A DNA stretch of 64,000 bases. It comes from Liminaster sp017519885 (GTDB lineage: Bacteria > Bacteroidota > Bacteroidia > Bacteroidales > UBA3663). A program made the translations under genes and the position numbers. The notes beneath the pieces were generated by a model, which had not been told where the DNA came from, searched no databases, and saw nothing but the letters and a program-made list of their open reading frames with translations. This document shows positions 53,146 through 62,859 of this stretch, piece after piece; the stretch's first letter is position 1, and each line of letters begins with the position of its first letter. The stretch lies in contig JAFWRO010000003.1 of assembly GCA_017519885.1 (NCBI GenBank), positions 8,554-72,553 on the forward strand. The letters run 5' to 3'.

Positions 53146-53877
53146 ATGAAACGTGTACTTATTATAGGTGGGGCATCAGGCATTGGCCTGTCCTTGTCCC
53201 TTTATTTGGCAAATCAGGACGAGGTTGAGCACGTCTATGTGCTCGACAAGAAACCTTTTGATGAGCGATACAAGCAGGATAAGATTTCGGCAGAAGTCTT
53301 CGATGTGACCAGTGAGGATTATTCCTTGCTCGGCAACTATGCCGATGTGGATGCACTCTACATCACTGCCGGCTACGGACATCTGGGCATGGTTGAGGAC
53401 TTCGACGACAAGTATATCCGTTCCATCTTCGCCGTCAATGCCGAAGGACCGATCCGCATCCTGCGTCATTTCTATCCCAGGATGTTGGAGCAGAAGCCGT
53501 TCTATTGTGCGGTGATGGTGAGCATTGCTGCTCATCTCTCGTCGCCGCTCTTCGCCTATTACAGTGCTACGAAGGCTGCCGTGCGTATGTTCATCGAGGC
53601 TGCCAACGTGGAGCTCGAAGTGCAGGGTTCCGAGAATCGCATCATGGAGGTTTCTCCCGGTTCGCTCAAGGGGACATCGTTCAATGGAGGACAGTCCGAT
53701 CCTGCTCAGAACACAGCCCTGGCCGGTGAGATTGTCAATCGTTCGGTCCAGCGTCAGCAACTTTTCATCCCACAGTATGATGAAGTGTTTAAGGGTGTTT
53801 TGCAACGCTATCAGGACAATCCTCACAAGTACGGCATCGATTCCTATTGGTACAAGAAGAATGGACGAAGGCATTAA
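53146..53877 (+). CDS. Short-chain dehydrogenase/reductase
   Basis: The 243-residue NAD(P)-dependent enzyme has the SDR cofactor loop GGASGIGLSLSL, an NAG-like segment changed to ITAGYGH, and the catalytic Ser ... YSATKAA (Tyr and Lys). Substrate unknown; a sugar or polyol precursor is likely from context. It overlaps the likely start of licD by 17 nt. Confidence 0.88.
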   Translation: MKRVLIIGGASGIGLSLSLYLANQDEVEHVYVLDKKPFDERYKQDKISAEVFDVTSEDYSLLGNYADVDALYITAGYGHLGMVEDFDDKYIRSIFAVNAEGPIRILRHFYPRMLEQKPFYCAVMVSIAAHLSSPLFAYYSATKAAVRMFIEAANVELEVQGSENRIMEVSPGSLKGTSFNGGQSDPAQNTALAGEIVNRSVQRQQLFIPQYDEVFKGVLQRYQDNPHKYGIDSYWYKKNGRRH

Positions 53878-54703
53878 AGGTATGCAAGAATATTTTCCAC
53901 GGGCCACAGGAAACCTAAGAGCACTTCAATTGAGAATGACAGAGATTCTGCTTGAAGTGGATAAGGTGTGTCGCCTTAACGATATTCGTTATTGGATAGA
54001 TTTTGGAACTTTGTTAGGCGCAGTGCGTCATGGAGGATTTATTCCATGGGATGACGATATCGATATTTGTGTTATTGAAGATGACTTCGATAAGTTCATA
54101 GAGGCTTGCAACAAATCACTTCCAGATTGGTTGTATGTTCAGACCGAGGAAAATGAGCCATCTGCTGGCATGGGTGGTGGATTTGTAAAAGTACGCGATA
54201 GACGCTCGCTCTATGTTAACGATTTTGATAGCTTCAAATTAGATTATAATAAAGGCATATTTTTAGATGTTTTCAAGAGCATAAATTATCCTAGAATGCC
54301 GAAGTTCGCTTTTCATTATTTGTCAAGACGAATTTCTTTCTCATTTGGATTCTTTCATATACCTCGTTTGGTAAAGTTTCGTAGCATAGTTTGTTATTTC
54401 CTTTATCCAATCTCCTATTTGTTTCATAAGTGTATCTTCAATTTCTTCTATCTATTCGGAAAGAGTGATAATTATTTTTCAACGCCGGAAAGATATGCCT
54501 ATGGCTTCTATACCCCTAAGGATGCAATCTTTCCTTTGAAGGAAATCGATTTTGAAGGTCATAAGGTTATGTGCCCCGCTAATCCTGATAGGAGATTACG
54601 CGATAGTTTCGGTGATTATATGAAAATTCCAGATGAGAAGCATCGACGTACTCACGCAGTATATGTTTTAATTGATAAAGAAGTAGGTAAAGTAAACTAT
54701 TGA
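53861..54703 (+). CDS. LicD-family phosphotransferase
   Basis: The 280-residue protein has the LicD core RYWIDFGTLLGAVRHGGFIPWDDDIDI (about residues 39-66), which holds the acidic metal site, and GGGFVKVRDRRS. LicD enzymes attach phosphocholine or other phospho groups to surface glycans. The ATG at 53861 is used; an ATG at 53882, 4 nt after the SDR stop, is also possible. From about 53.94 kb the gene is clearly A/T-richer, with TTT, ATT and AAT codons prominent, unlike the genes on both sides, suggesting separate acquisition. Confidence 0.9.
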   Translation: MDEGIKGMQEYFPRATGNLRALQLRMTEILLEVDKVCRLNDIRYWIDFGTLLGAVRHGGFIPWDDDIDICVIEDDFDKFIEACNKSLPDWLYVQTEENEPSAGMGGGFVKVRDRRSLYVNDFDSFKLDYNKGIFLDVFKSINYPRMPKFAFHYLSRRISFSFGFFHIPRLVKFRSIVCYFLYPISYLFHKCIFNFFYLFGKSDNYFSTPERYAYGFYTPKDAIFPLKEIDFEGHKVMCPANPDRRLRDSFGDYMKIPDEKHRRTHAVYVLIDKEVGKVNY

Positions 54704-54707
54704 CAAA

Positions 54708-55802
54708 ATGAAACTTCTTTCCCTCATCATCCCCACTTACAACATGGCTGCATTATTGCCGCGGTGTTTGGAGTCGTTGGTGAGCGCTCCTTCGGCGACT
54801 GACCATCTGGAAGTCATTGTCGTCAACGACGGTTCGACAGATGAGTCTTTGGGCATTGCACAGGCATGGCAGAGCAGGTTTCCCGACGTTATCCGGGTTA
54901 TCGACAAAAAGAACGGCAATTATGGTTCTACCATCAATGCGGCTCTTCCTAAGGTTCAGGGCATCTTTGTCAAGATTGTCGATAGTGATGACTGGATGGA
55001 TACCAAGGTGTTGGAATCTTTTCTGCAGGAGTTGCTGCACTATGTAGCTCAAGGTGATTGCCCTGATATTGTCCATACTCCATTTGTCAGCATTGGTCCA
55101 AATGATGTACGAGAGGTAATTCGTTACAACACGATGGGAAAGGAGCCTTATACGTATGGGCAGATATATTCTTTGGATGAGGTGCTCAAAGACGGGTTTA
55201 TTCGTTTCTTCCTGATTCATTCCCTTACCTATCGTACTGACTTGCTTCGCTCCACCGGTTATCGGCAGACTGAGGGCATATCATATACCGACACGGAGTG
55301 GTCGTGTTATCCCACATTCTGGGCAAAGAGCATTCTATTTCTCAACATGAAGCTCTATCAGTATAATGCTGATCGTGAAGGGCAGACTATGAATCCCAAA
55401 GTGGTCATGCGTAGCATCAACCAGTTGACCACATTGACCGACAAAATGTTGGCCTATTATCAGCAGAATATCCGGAATGAAGCCTTGAGTGAGACCCGAC
55501 GGGCATGGTTGAAACAGTATTTCGAGAATCGTATGCGTATCCTCTATAAGCTCTACTTGCTTGATATGCCTCGCAAGGATTTCAAGGTAGAGGAAATGCA
55601 GGCTTTTGACCAGAAATATTGGCCTATTTGTCAAGCTGAGCAGTTCCATTTCGTCCTTTGGCCCGAGAACAAGGTTCTTCGCATTGACTATATCAAGTAT
55701 TGGCACAAACATCACAAGCGTTGGCCCGCTTGGTTCGAATTTGTCAACCATCAGGTAGATAGATTGGCCAAATTTATTTATGTGCGTGTGTTCCGCAAGT
55801 AA
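54708..55802 (+). CDS. Family 2 glycosyltransferase
   Basis: The 364-residue inverting GT-A enzyme has SLIIPTYNMAALLPRCLESL and VIVVNDGSTDES at the N-terminus and the metal motif VDSDDWMD near residue 92. It would add a sugar to the polysaccharide repeat at the cytoplasmic face. It starts 4 nt after licD. Confidence 0.92.
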   Translation: MKLLSLIIPTYNMAALLPRCLESLVSAPSATDHLEVIVVNDGSTDESLGIAQAWQSRFPDVIRVIDKKNGNYGSTINAALPKVQGIFVKIVDSDDWMDTKVLESFLQELLHYVAQGDCPDIVHTPFVSIGPNDVREVIRYNTMGKEPYTYGQIYSLDEVLKDGFIRFFLIHSLTYRTDLLRSTGYRQTEGISYTDTEWSCYPTFWAKSILFLNMKLYQYNADREGQTMNPKVVMRSINQLTTLTDKMLAYYQQNIRNEALSETRRAWLKQYFENRMRILYKLYLLDMPRKDFKVEEMQAFDQKYWPICQAEQFHFVLWPENKVLRIDYIKYWHKHHKRWPAWFEFVNHQVDRLAKFIYVRVFRK

Positions 55803-55819
55803 TTGCCAGATTATCAGAG

Positions 55820-56608
55820 ATGAATCCCAAGCTTCGCATTAAATTTTATAGTCGTAGCTTCAACAAGGAGCTTTACCTGCTCAGTCGCGGACTGTATGAG
55901 CAGGCAGGATATCCATGCATTCGTCTCGTTGATCAGACTGCCGATGGTTACTTTTTTAAGATGCTGGAGGACGAGACATGCGACATCGCCATAAATGTGG
56001 ATGAAGATTGCTTCATTACCGACCTTGATGCAGTGCTGGCATTGGCCAGGAAGGCAAAGGAAGAGGGATGGATCAACATCGGTTGTTCGGATGCAGGACA
56101 AGGAGTGCCGCGCAGGGGAGACCCCGTGGTGACCAATCCGTTCTTCAACATCTTCAACCTGCATGAGATTCGAAAGGCTTGGAATGCTTATCGTCTCGTC
56201 CCCGAACTTAAGCGTGACAGCTATAAGGGCATCGAGCCATATTACAACTTCTTCCATTGGCTGGTACGTACTTTCCCCGGAAAGACCTTGTATCTCGACA
56301 ATAAGCGTCATCATGATGGTATAACTACTCATCTCGATTTCTGTCTCCATACTTGGTTCGCTCGTCAGTATAACCCTGGGCTGCTGACACATCTTTTTGA
56401 AGGTAATGATGCGAAGGAAGTCAATCATCGGCAGCGCATCGACGCCATCATCGACGAGGCATATGCCTGCAGGGGCCTTCGTCGTCCGTCATTTTCCATC
56501 GTGCACCGCCTTGGATTCAAGGTCGACGAGATGTGTCGTTGGTCCATCAAGGTGCCCCAACGTGTAGCAGGATGGCCCAATAAGATCCGTCGTAAATTTG
56601 GCAAGTGA
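55820..56608 (+). CDS. Glycosyltransferase-like protein of unknown family
   Basis: I do not recognise the family. The 262-residue protein has no signal or membrane segment. A central segment AINVDEDCFITDLDAVL has a DxD-like acid cluster preceded by a hydrophobic strand, as in GT-A fold transferases, and other parts (GYPCIRLVDQ, TFPGKTLYLDNKRHHDG) fit a nucleotide-sugar fold. The position between two GT2 genes, 3 nt before the next, supports a transferase role. Confidence 0.65.
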   Translation: MNPKLRIKFYSRSFNKELYLLSRGLYEQAGYPCIRLVDQTADGYFFKMLEDETCDIAINVDEDCFITDLDAVLALARKAKEEGWINIGCSDAGQGVPRRGDPVVTNPFFNIFNLHEIRKAWNAYRLVPELKRDSYKGIEPYYNFFHWLVRTFPGKTLYLDNKRHHDGITTHLDFCLHTWFARQYNPGLLTHLFEGNDAKEVNHRQRIDAIIDEAYACRGLRRPSFSIVHRLGFKVDEMCRWSIKVPQRVAGWPNKIRRKFGK

Positions 56609-56611
56609 CCT

Positions 56612-57454
56612 ATGAAGGTTAGCATCATTTCTCCTGTCTATAATTGTGCTCCCTATATTGTCGAGTGCATACAGAGTCTCCTGGCGCAGACCTGCCAGGA
56701 CTTCGAGGTTCTGTTGGTCGATGACCACGGGACGGACGACGGTATCTCTGTGGCTCGTGCCTTCGTCGAGCAGCAGGGGATGGGAGAGAAGTTCCGCTTC
56801 CTTCAGACTCCTTGCAACAGTGGCCCCGGCATCGCTCGTAACATCGGCATCGAGGCCGCAAAGGGGGAATACGTGGCGTTCATCGACGCCGACGATGTCT
56901 GGGAACCAACCTTCATCGAAAAGCTGCTTCGTGCTGCCGAATCGTCAAAAGCCGATCTTGCCTTTTGCCAGCTCAGGTATCGCGGTGGGGCAAGGGATGG
57001 AGAGGTCTTTCGCAATCCCGTGGTCAAGGCAGGCGAATTCACGACCTCCGCGAAGCGTCACTTCCTGCTCCATTTCGTCACGTTCTCGGTCTGCTTCCTC
57101 TTCCGTCGCGAGTTCCTGATTGACAATGGGCTTCGTTTCCCCAGCGAGAGGAACAGCGAGGATACGAACTTCCTGACACGCTGTCTGCTCGTGTCACGAC
57201 GCATCGCCTGCGTCGATGAGCCGCTCTACGTCTATTGCATCCGCGAGGCATCGCTCAGTACAGGTCACGACAAGCAACGCTACAAGTCCCGCCTGTCGGC
57301 ACTCAACAAGTTGATGCAGACGTTCGGCGAAATGAAGCACGATCCCCGATATGCCGACCTTCATCTCAATCGGTACGATGGCGTGATGCGCATCATCTGG
57401 CTCAAGAAGGGGTTGGCGCAAAGCATAAAGGACTATATAAAAAACAATCTATAA
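56612..57454 (+). CDS. Family 2 glycosyltransferase
   Basis: The 280-residue GT-A enzyme has VSIISPVYNCAPYIVECIQSL, VLLVDDHGTDDG and the metal motif FIDADDVWEP (near residue 90). It is a short GT2 of the kind that adds single sugars to surface glycans. It starts 3 nt after the preceding gene and ends 1 nt before yfhO. Confidence 0.92.
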   Translation: MKVSIISPVYNCAPYIVECIQSLLAQTCQDFEVLLVDDHGTDDGISVARAFVEQQGMGEKFRFLQTPCNSGPGIARNIGIEAAKGEYVAFIDADDVWEPTFIEKLLRAAESSKADLAFCQLRYRGGARDGEVFRNPVVKAGEFTTSAKRHFLLHFVTFSVCFLFRREFLIDNGLRFPSERNSEDTNFLTRCLLVSRRIACVDEPLYVYCIREASLSTGHDKQRYKSRLSALNKLMQTFGEMKHDPRYADLHLNRYDGVMRIIWLKKGLAQSIKDYIKNNL

Positions 57455-57455
57455 A

Positions 57456-59978
57456 ATGGATACAATCAAGAAACTGTGGCCCTCTCTACTGGCCATAATC
57501 ATCTTTGCAGTGGTGGCTTGCGTCTATATGTCGCCTGTGCTCGATGGCAAGGTTATTGCCACCAGCGATGGCGTGCAGGGACGTGCCGCTGTGCACGAGG
57601 CAGTCGAGTATTACGAGCAGACCGGAAACCGCACCTGGTGGACAGGCTCTATGTTCTCGGGCATGCCAAACTATCAGATTGGTGGTGGAAAATACTTGAA
57701 GGACCTTTGGTTGAAGCCGGTCAAGGATGTCCTGCTTTGGGGACATCGCAACGTGATAGCCATCGTGTTGCTCTATTGTCTTGGATTCTTTGCCTTGCTG
57801 CGTTCGATGAAGGTCGACAAGTGGCTCTCCATCGTGGGAGCTCTGGCGATAGCCTTCTCCAGTTATTTCTTCATCATCATTGGGGCCAATCACCATTCCA
57901 AGACCTCTACGCTGGCACTTATGTCGGCTGTCGTGGCGGGCTTCTATCTCATCTTCCACGGGCATCGGAAGACGGGCATCGTCCTCACCCTCTTGTGTTC
58001 TGCCATCGGTTTCTTCCCGCATCCCCAGATGTCGTACTATATGTGCTTCATCATCGGTGCCTTCTGGATTGCCGAACTCTGTCTGGCCATCACGTCTAAG
58101 GCTTGGAAGGCATTCGGACTCTCGACGTTGCTTTTTGCGGCAGCCTTTGGCATCGGCTTGGGAACGGGTACGGCAACTATCTTCACCAACCTCGAATATG
58201 CCGAAGAGACCATGCGCGGCGGACACTCCGACCTCGAGAAGTCTGCCGACACCGAGAACAAGACCAAGGGTCTCGACCTCGACTATGCCACGGCCTGGAG
58301 CTATGGCATCCGTGAGTCGTGGACGTTCCTGATTCCCGATTATATGGGCGGTTCGTCCAACTATACGTTGGGCAAGGAGTCCGACCTCTACAAGGATATG
58401 GTCTCGAAAGGTGTACAGCGCAAGGCTGCCGAGCAGTTCTGCCAGAGTGTGCCCCTCTATTGGGGCGATCAGCCTTTCACCGCAGGCCCGGTCTATATGG
58501 GTGCCATCATCTGCCTGCTCTTCGTCCTTGGTCTGCTCGTTGTCAAAGGTCCCTACAAGTGGTGTCTGTTGGCAGTCACGTTGCTCAGCATCGCGCTATC
58601 TTGGGGCAACCACTGGATGGGTCTGACGCGCTTCTTCTTCGAAACCGTGCCGATGTACAACAAGTTCCGCGCCGTTTCGTCCATCCTGGTCATCGCCGAA
58701 GTAACTATTCCGTTGCTTGGTTTCCTTGCCCTCAAACGAATCACCGAGGCAAAGCAGGCTGTCCTTGAGGCAGCTGACGATTCTGCCGAACAGTATGATG
58801 GCTCAGCCGTGATCAAGGACCTGTCACGCAATGTGCTCATTGCAGCTGGCGTGGTCGTTGCGCTGATTCTCATCGCTTTCGTCACCACTTCCGGTTTCGT
58901 GGGTCCGAACGACGAGGGAATGTTCTCGCAGCTTCCCGACTGGTTGGTCGATGGCATCGTGGCCGAGCGTGCAGCGATGTTCAAGGCCGATGTCTTCCGT
59001 TCGTTGGGTCTTGTGCTGGTGGCTGCTGCTGTGGTTTATCTTTATGTCAAGAGCCGCAAGTTCCGTGGCACAGCTGTCTTTGCTGCCATTCTCGGTGCCC
59101 TCATCCTGATAGATATGTGGCCTGTAGATAAGCGCTACATGAACGATAGCATGTTCTCGAAGAACAATACGTTCGAGCAGGCTTTCAAGATGCAGCCTTG
59201 GGAGAAGCAGATCCTCGACAGCGACAAGGATCCCAACTTCCGCGTCTTCAATCTTGCTGCCAACACCTTCAACGATGCCCGCACGTCCTATCGCCTGAAG
59301 TCCATCGGCGGCTATTCGGCTGCCAAGCTGCGTCGCTATCAGGACCTCATCGACCAGCATCTCTCCAAGATGCACTGGCCTGTGCTCAATATGCTCAATG
59401 CAAAGTATGTCATCTTCCAGGATCAGCAGAGCGGACAGACTTTGGCACAGCGCAATCCTGATGCGATGGGCAATGCCTGGTTTGTCGATACGCTTCGTGT
59501 GGTGCAGACTGCCAATGAGGAATGCGATGGCCTGATGCAGTACGACCTGCACCATACGGCTGTCGTCGATAAGGCATTCGAAGGCAAGCTCCCCGCTCAG
59601 GTTGCCGATGGCATCGTAGTGAATGCATCCGACAGTACGGCCACTGTCCAGCTCACCGAATATACACCCGAATACATCGAATATGACGCCTCGTGCAGCA
59701 AGCCGGGCACCGTGGTCTTCTCGGAAGTCTATTATCCGCACGGTTGGAAAGCGATTGTCGATGGCAAGGAGGTCGATCACTATCGTGTGAACTACCTGCT
59801 CCGAGCACTCAATCTCGATGCCGGTCAGCATCACATTCGTTTCGAGTTCCGTCCCGAATCGGTCGATAAGGGCAACACGCTGTCGATGATCTTTGTGGTC
59901 CTGATGTATCTCATCATCCTCGGGTGTGTGGCTCTTGGAGTCAAGGAAATTGCTGATAATAGAGGTAAAAAGGAATAA
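57456..59978 (+). CDS. YfhO-family membrane protein
   Basis: The 840-residue polytopic protein has about twelve helices with an early acidic loop (VLDGKVIATSDGVQGR) and a C-terminal exported beta domain (about 640-800). YfhO proteins are GT-C-like; in Gram-positive bacteria they glycosylate teichoic acids. Here it probably uses lipid-linked sugar donors for the same surface glycan. No change of frame or stop is visible. Confidence 0.88.
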   Translation: MDTIKKLWPSLLAIIIFAVVACVYMSPVLDGKVIATSDGVQGRAAVHEAVEYYEQTGNRTWWTGSMFSGMPNYQIGGGKYLKDLWLKPVKDVLLWGHRNVIAIVLLYCLGFFALLRSMKVDKWLSIVGALAIAFSSYFFIIIGANHHSKTSTLALMSAVVAGFYLIFHGHRKTGIVLTLLCSAIGFFPHPQMSYYMCFIIGAFWIAELCLAITSKAWKAFGLSTLLFAAAFGIGLGTGTATIFTNLEYAEETMRGGHSDLEKSADTENKTKGLDLDYATAWSYGIRESWTFLIPDYMGGSSNYTLGKESDLYKDMVSKGVQRKAAEQFCQSVPLYWGDQPFTAGPVYMGAIICLLFVLGLLVVKGPYKWCLLAVTLLSIALSWGNHWMGLTRFFFETVPMYNKFRAVSSILVIAEVTIPLLGFLALKRITEAKQAVLEAADDSAEQYDGSAVIKDLSRNVLIAAGVVVALILIAFVTTSGFVGPNDEGMFSQLPDWLVDGIVAERAAMFKADVFRSLGLVLVAAAVVYLYVKSRKFRGTAVFAAILGALILIDMWPVDKRYMNDSMFSKNNTFEQAFKMQPWEKQILDSDKDPNFRVFNLAANTFNDARTSYRLKSIGGYSAAKLRRYQDLIDQHLSKMHWPVLNMLNAKYVIFQDQQSGQTLAQRNPDAMGNAWFVDTLRVVQTANEECDGLMQYDLHHTAVVDKAFEGKLPAQVADGIVVNASDSTATVQLTEYTPEYIEYDASCSKPGTVVFSEVYYPHGWKAIVDGKEVDHYRVNYLLRALNLDAGQHHIRFEFRPESVDKGNTLSMIFVVLMYLIILGCVALGVKEIADNRGKKE

Positions 59979-59984
59979 TCATCT

Positions 59985-61037
59985 ATGATAGTTCGTAGCA
60001 AAGCACCTTTGCGCCTGGGTTTGGCAGGTGGCGGTAGCGATGTGTCTCCCTATAGCGATCTCTATGGGGGACTAATCCTCAATGCCACCATCAACCTCTA
60101 TGCGTATTGTACAATAGAGGAAATCGATACACCTGAAATCGTTGTAGAGGCCTACGATGCCGATGTGCACGAAAGCTATCCGTTGAGCGAAAGCCTCGTG
60201 ATTGATGGCAGGGCTTCGTTGCTCAAGGGTACGTACAACCGTCTGATGCACGATTATTCCTTGCCGCTATCTGGCATTCGCATCACGACCTATAATGATG
60301 CTCCTGCAGGTTCCGGACTTGGGACGTCTTCGACCATGGTTGTGGCTATCATCAAGGCGTTTGTCGAATGGCGTGGTCTTCCTTTGGGCGATTATGAGAT
60401 TGCTCGTCTGGCCTATGAGATCGAGCGCATCGACCTCGGCCTGAGTGGTGGCAAGCAGGACCAGTATGCGGCTGCTTTCGGTGGCTTCAATTTCATGGAG
60501 TTCCTGAAGAACGATATCGTGATTGTCAACCCACTCAAGGTGAAGCGTTGGATCATCGACGAGCTCGAGGCTTCGCTCGTGCTCTATTTCACGGGGCGCA
60601 GCCGTTCGTCGGCAGCCATCATCGACCAGCAGCGGGAGCGCACCTCGGCAGGCAATCAGCGCAGCATCGAGGCGATGCATCGCATCAAGCAGAGTGCCAT
60701 CGATATGAAGCTGGCGGTCCTGAAGGGCGATATGAATGAGTTCGCCCGCGTTCTCGGTCAGGCCTGGGAGGACAAGAAGAAGATGGCCGATGCCATCACC
60801 AATCCTGTCATCGAGGAAGCCTTCCGTGTGGCCAGGGAAGCTGGTGCATTGTGCGGCAAGGTTTCGGGTGCAGGTGGAGGCGGCTTCATCATGTTCTTCG
60901 TCGAGCCTACGCGAAAGGTGGCTGTCATCGAGGCGCTGAAATCCTTGGATGGTTTCACAATGCCGTTCAACTTCACCGAAGGTGGCGCGCACAGCTGGAA
61001 GATTTATGAGACCGATTCGGTACGAGTGTTTTTTTAA
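59985..61037 (+). CDS. hddA: D-glycero-alpha-D-manno-heptose-7-phosphate kinase
   Basis: The 350-residue GHMP kinase has APLRLGLAGGGSDV at the N-terminus, PAGSGLGTSST in the ATP loop and KVSGAGGGGFIMFF near the end. HddA phosphorylates heptose 7-phosphate at C1 in the GDP-heptose route. It is followed by gmhA and the nucleotidyltransferase/phosphatase fusion, completing the pathway. Confidence 0.93.
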   Translation: MIVRSKAPLRLGLAGGGSDVSPYSDLYGGLILNATINLYAYCTIEEIDTPEIVVEAYDADVHESYPLSESLVIDGRASLLKGTYNRLMHDYSLPLSGIRITTYNDAPAGSGLGTSSTMVVAIIKAFVEWRGLPLGDYEIARLAYEIERIDLGLSGGKQDQYAAAFGGFNFMEFLKNDIVIVNPLKVKRWIIDELEASLVLYFTGRSRSSAAIIDQQRERTSAGNQRSIEAMHRIKQSAIDMKLAVLKGDMNEFARVLGQAWEDKKKMADAITNPVIEEAFRVAREAGALCGKVSGAGGGGFIMFFVEPTRKVAVIEALKSLDGFTMPFNFTEGGAHSWKIYETDSVRVFF

Positions 61038-61060
61038 ACACGAAAAAAACGTATAGATCA

Positions 61061-61708
61061 ATGGAAGAGAAACTTCATAGATTTGTCGATGAACTCATCG
61101 TTCGTTATCCCAAGCTTCAGTCCTGTCGTTGGGATATCGTTGGTGCGTATGAAATACTTCGCGAGAGTTACGAAAACCACGGCACACTCCTTGTCGCTGG
61201 CAATGGCGGTTCGGCTGCCGATGCTGAGCATATCGTCGGAGAGCTGATGAAGGAGTTCAAGATGAAGCGCAAGGTCTTTAGCGATCAGGCTTGGTCGCTG
61301 CGCGCCGTCAATCCTGAGATGGGGGAGAGGCTGGCCCAGAACCTGCAGGGCGCACTTCCTGCCATCTCGTTGGCTGGCCATCCGTCACTCACTACAGCCT
61401 ATATGAACGACGCCGATTCCGACCTCGTTTTTGCTCAGCAGGTCTGGGGCTACGGTCGTCCCGGCGATGTGTTCCTGGGCATCTCCACGTCGGGCAACAG
61501 TGCCAATGTCGTCTATGCTGCTGTGGCTGCCAAGGCCAAGGGATTGAAGGTGATTGGGCTGACGGGTCAGCGCGAAAACAGGTTGCAGCCCTATTGCGAT
61601 ATCTGCATTCATGCGCCCGAGACCGAGACCTATCGCATTCAGGAGCTTCATCTTCCTATCTATCATATCCTCTGCCTGATGCTTGAGGAACATTTCTTTG
61701 GACGTTGA
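61061..61708 (+). CDS. gmhA: Sedoheptulose 7-phosphate isomerase
   Basis: The 215-residue SIS-domain enzyme makes D-glycero-D-manno-heptose 7-phosphate. Motifs are LLVAGNGGSAADAEHIVGEL and GISTSGNSANVVYA. The stop TGA overlaps the next start (TGATG), so the two are translationally coupled. Confidence 0.93.
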   Translation: MEEKLHRFVDELIVRYPKLQSCRWDIVGAYEILRESYENHGTLLVAGNGGSAADAEHIVGELMKEFKMKRKVFSDQAWSLRAVNPEMGERLAQNLQGALPAISLAGHPSLTTAYMNDADSDLVFAQQVWGYGRPGDVFLGISTSGNSANVVYAAVAAKAKGLKVIGLTGQRENRLQPYCDICIHAPETETYRIQELHLPIYHILCLMLEEHFFGR

Positions 61709-62859
61709 TGGAAGCAATCATTTTGGCGGGCGGCCTTGGTACCCGTCTGCGCAGTGTGGTCAGCGAAGTGCCGAAGTGCATGGCGCCTGTGGCAGGCAAG
61801 CCTTTCCTTTGGTACCTTCTGACTTATCTTGCACGCTATCCCGAAGTTGGCCGCGTGGTGCTTTCAGTAGGATATTTGCGCGAAGTCATTTTCGACTGGG
61901 TCCGTTCGGTGGCCCATCAGTTCCCTTTCGCGATCGACTATGCGGTCGAGGAAGTTCCGTTGGGTACGGGTGGCGGCATTCGTCTGGCTTTGTCGAAGTG
62001 CCAGAGCGACGACGTGCTGGTCCTCAATGGCGATACGATGTTCGATGTTGACCTTCGCCGCTTGTTTGAGTCTCACGTTCAGCATCCCGATGCTGTCGTC
62101 ACCTTGTCATTGCGTCAGATGCAGCAGTTCGACCGCTACGGACGTGTATCTATGGACGCCTCTCAGGTCATTACGTGTTTCCACGAGAAGCAGTATTGCG
62201 AGGACGGACTGATCAATGGCGGGGTTTATCTCATTCGCCGCAGTCGGCTCGACTTGTCCGCCTTGCCCGAGCGTTTTTCGTTCGAGAAGGAGGTCTTTGA
62301 GCCACACGTCCAGCTGAGGGACCTCTATGGCTATGTCTCCGATGGTTTCTTCATCGACATTGGCATACCCGAAGATTATCAGCGGGCACAATTCGAATTT
62401 CTCGCGCGGTATTGCAGCTACGACACGCTGCTCCTCGATCGCGATGGCACCATCAACGTGCGCCGACCCAACGACTATGTCAAGACGTGGCAGGAGTTTC
62501 AGTTCCGTCCGGAGTTCCTCCGGTGGGCATCCCTTCTGGGACATACGTTCCGTCGTGTCTTCATAGTTACCAATCAGCGCGGCATCGGACGTGGAGTTAT
62601 GACCGAAGAGGCGCTTCACGACATTCACGGTCGTATGTGCAAGATCTTGTCCACCGATTATGGACTCCATGTCGATGACATCTTCTATGCTACGGGTGTC
62701 GATGATACCGACCCTCGGCGCAAACCACAGACGGGCATGTGGCAGGCCTTGCTCGAAGCATATCCCGATGTGCAGGCCGAACGGACTGTGATGATCGGCG
62801 ATGGTGATGTCGACGAAGCCTTCGCCCGCAATTGTCATTTAGCATTTGTAAGAGTATGA
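61708..62859 (+). CDS. Fused heptose-1-phosphate guanylyltransferase and heptose bisphosphate phosphatase
   Basis: The 383-residue product joins two enzymes. Residues 1-230 are a nucleotidyltransferase like HddC (EAIILAGGLGTRLRS, LVLNGDTMFDVD). Residues about 237-383 are a HAD phosphatase of the GmhB/HisB type (LLLDRDGTINV, FIVTNQRGIGRG, MIGDGDVDEAFA). The fusion thus covers the dephosphorylation and nucleotide-activation steps of GDP-D-glycero-alpha-D-manno-heptose. The nucleotide (GTP rather than ATP) is inferred from the neighbouring hddA. The ATG at 61708 is used, not the TTG 3 nt upstream. It overlaps the next gene by 4 nt. Confidence 0.9.
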   Translation: MEAIILAGGLGTRLRSVVSEVPKCMAPVAGKPFLWYLLTYLARYPEVGRVVLSVGYLREVIFDWVRSVAHQFPFAIDYAVEEVPLGTGGGIRLALSKCQSDDVLVLNGDTMFDVDLRRLFESHVQHPDAVVTLSLRQMQQFDRYGRVSMDASQVITCFHEKQYCEDGLINGGVYLIRRSRLDLSALPERFSFEKEVFEPHVQLRDLYGYVSDGFFIDIGIPEDYQRAQFEFLARYCSYDTLLLDRDGTINVRRPNDYVKTWQEFQFRPEFLRWASLLGHTFRRVFIVTNQRGIGRGVMTEEALHDIHGRMCKILSTDYGLHVDDIFYATGVDDTDPRRKPQTGMWQALLEAYPDVQAERTVMIGDGDVDEAFARNCHLAFVRV

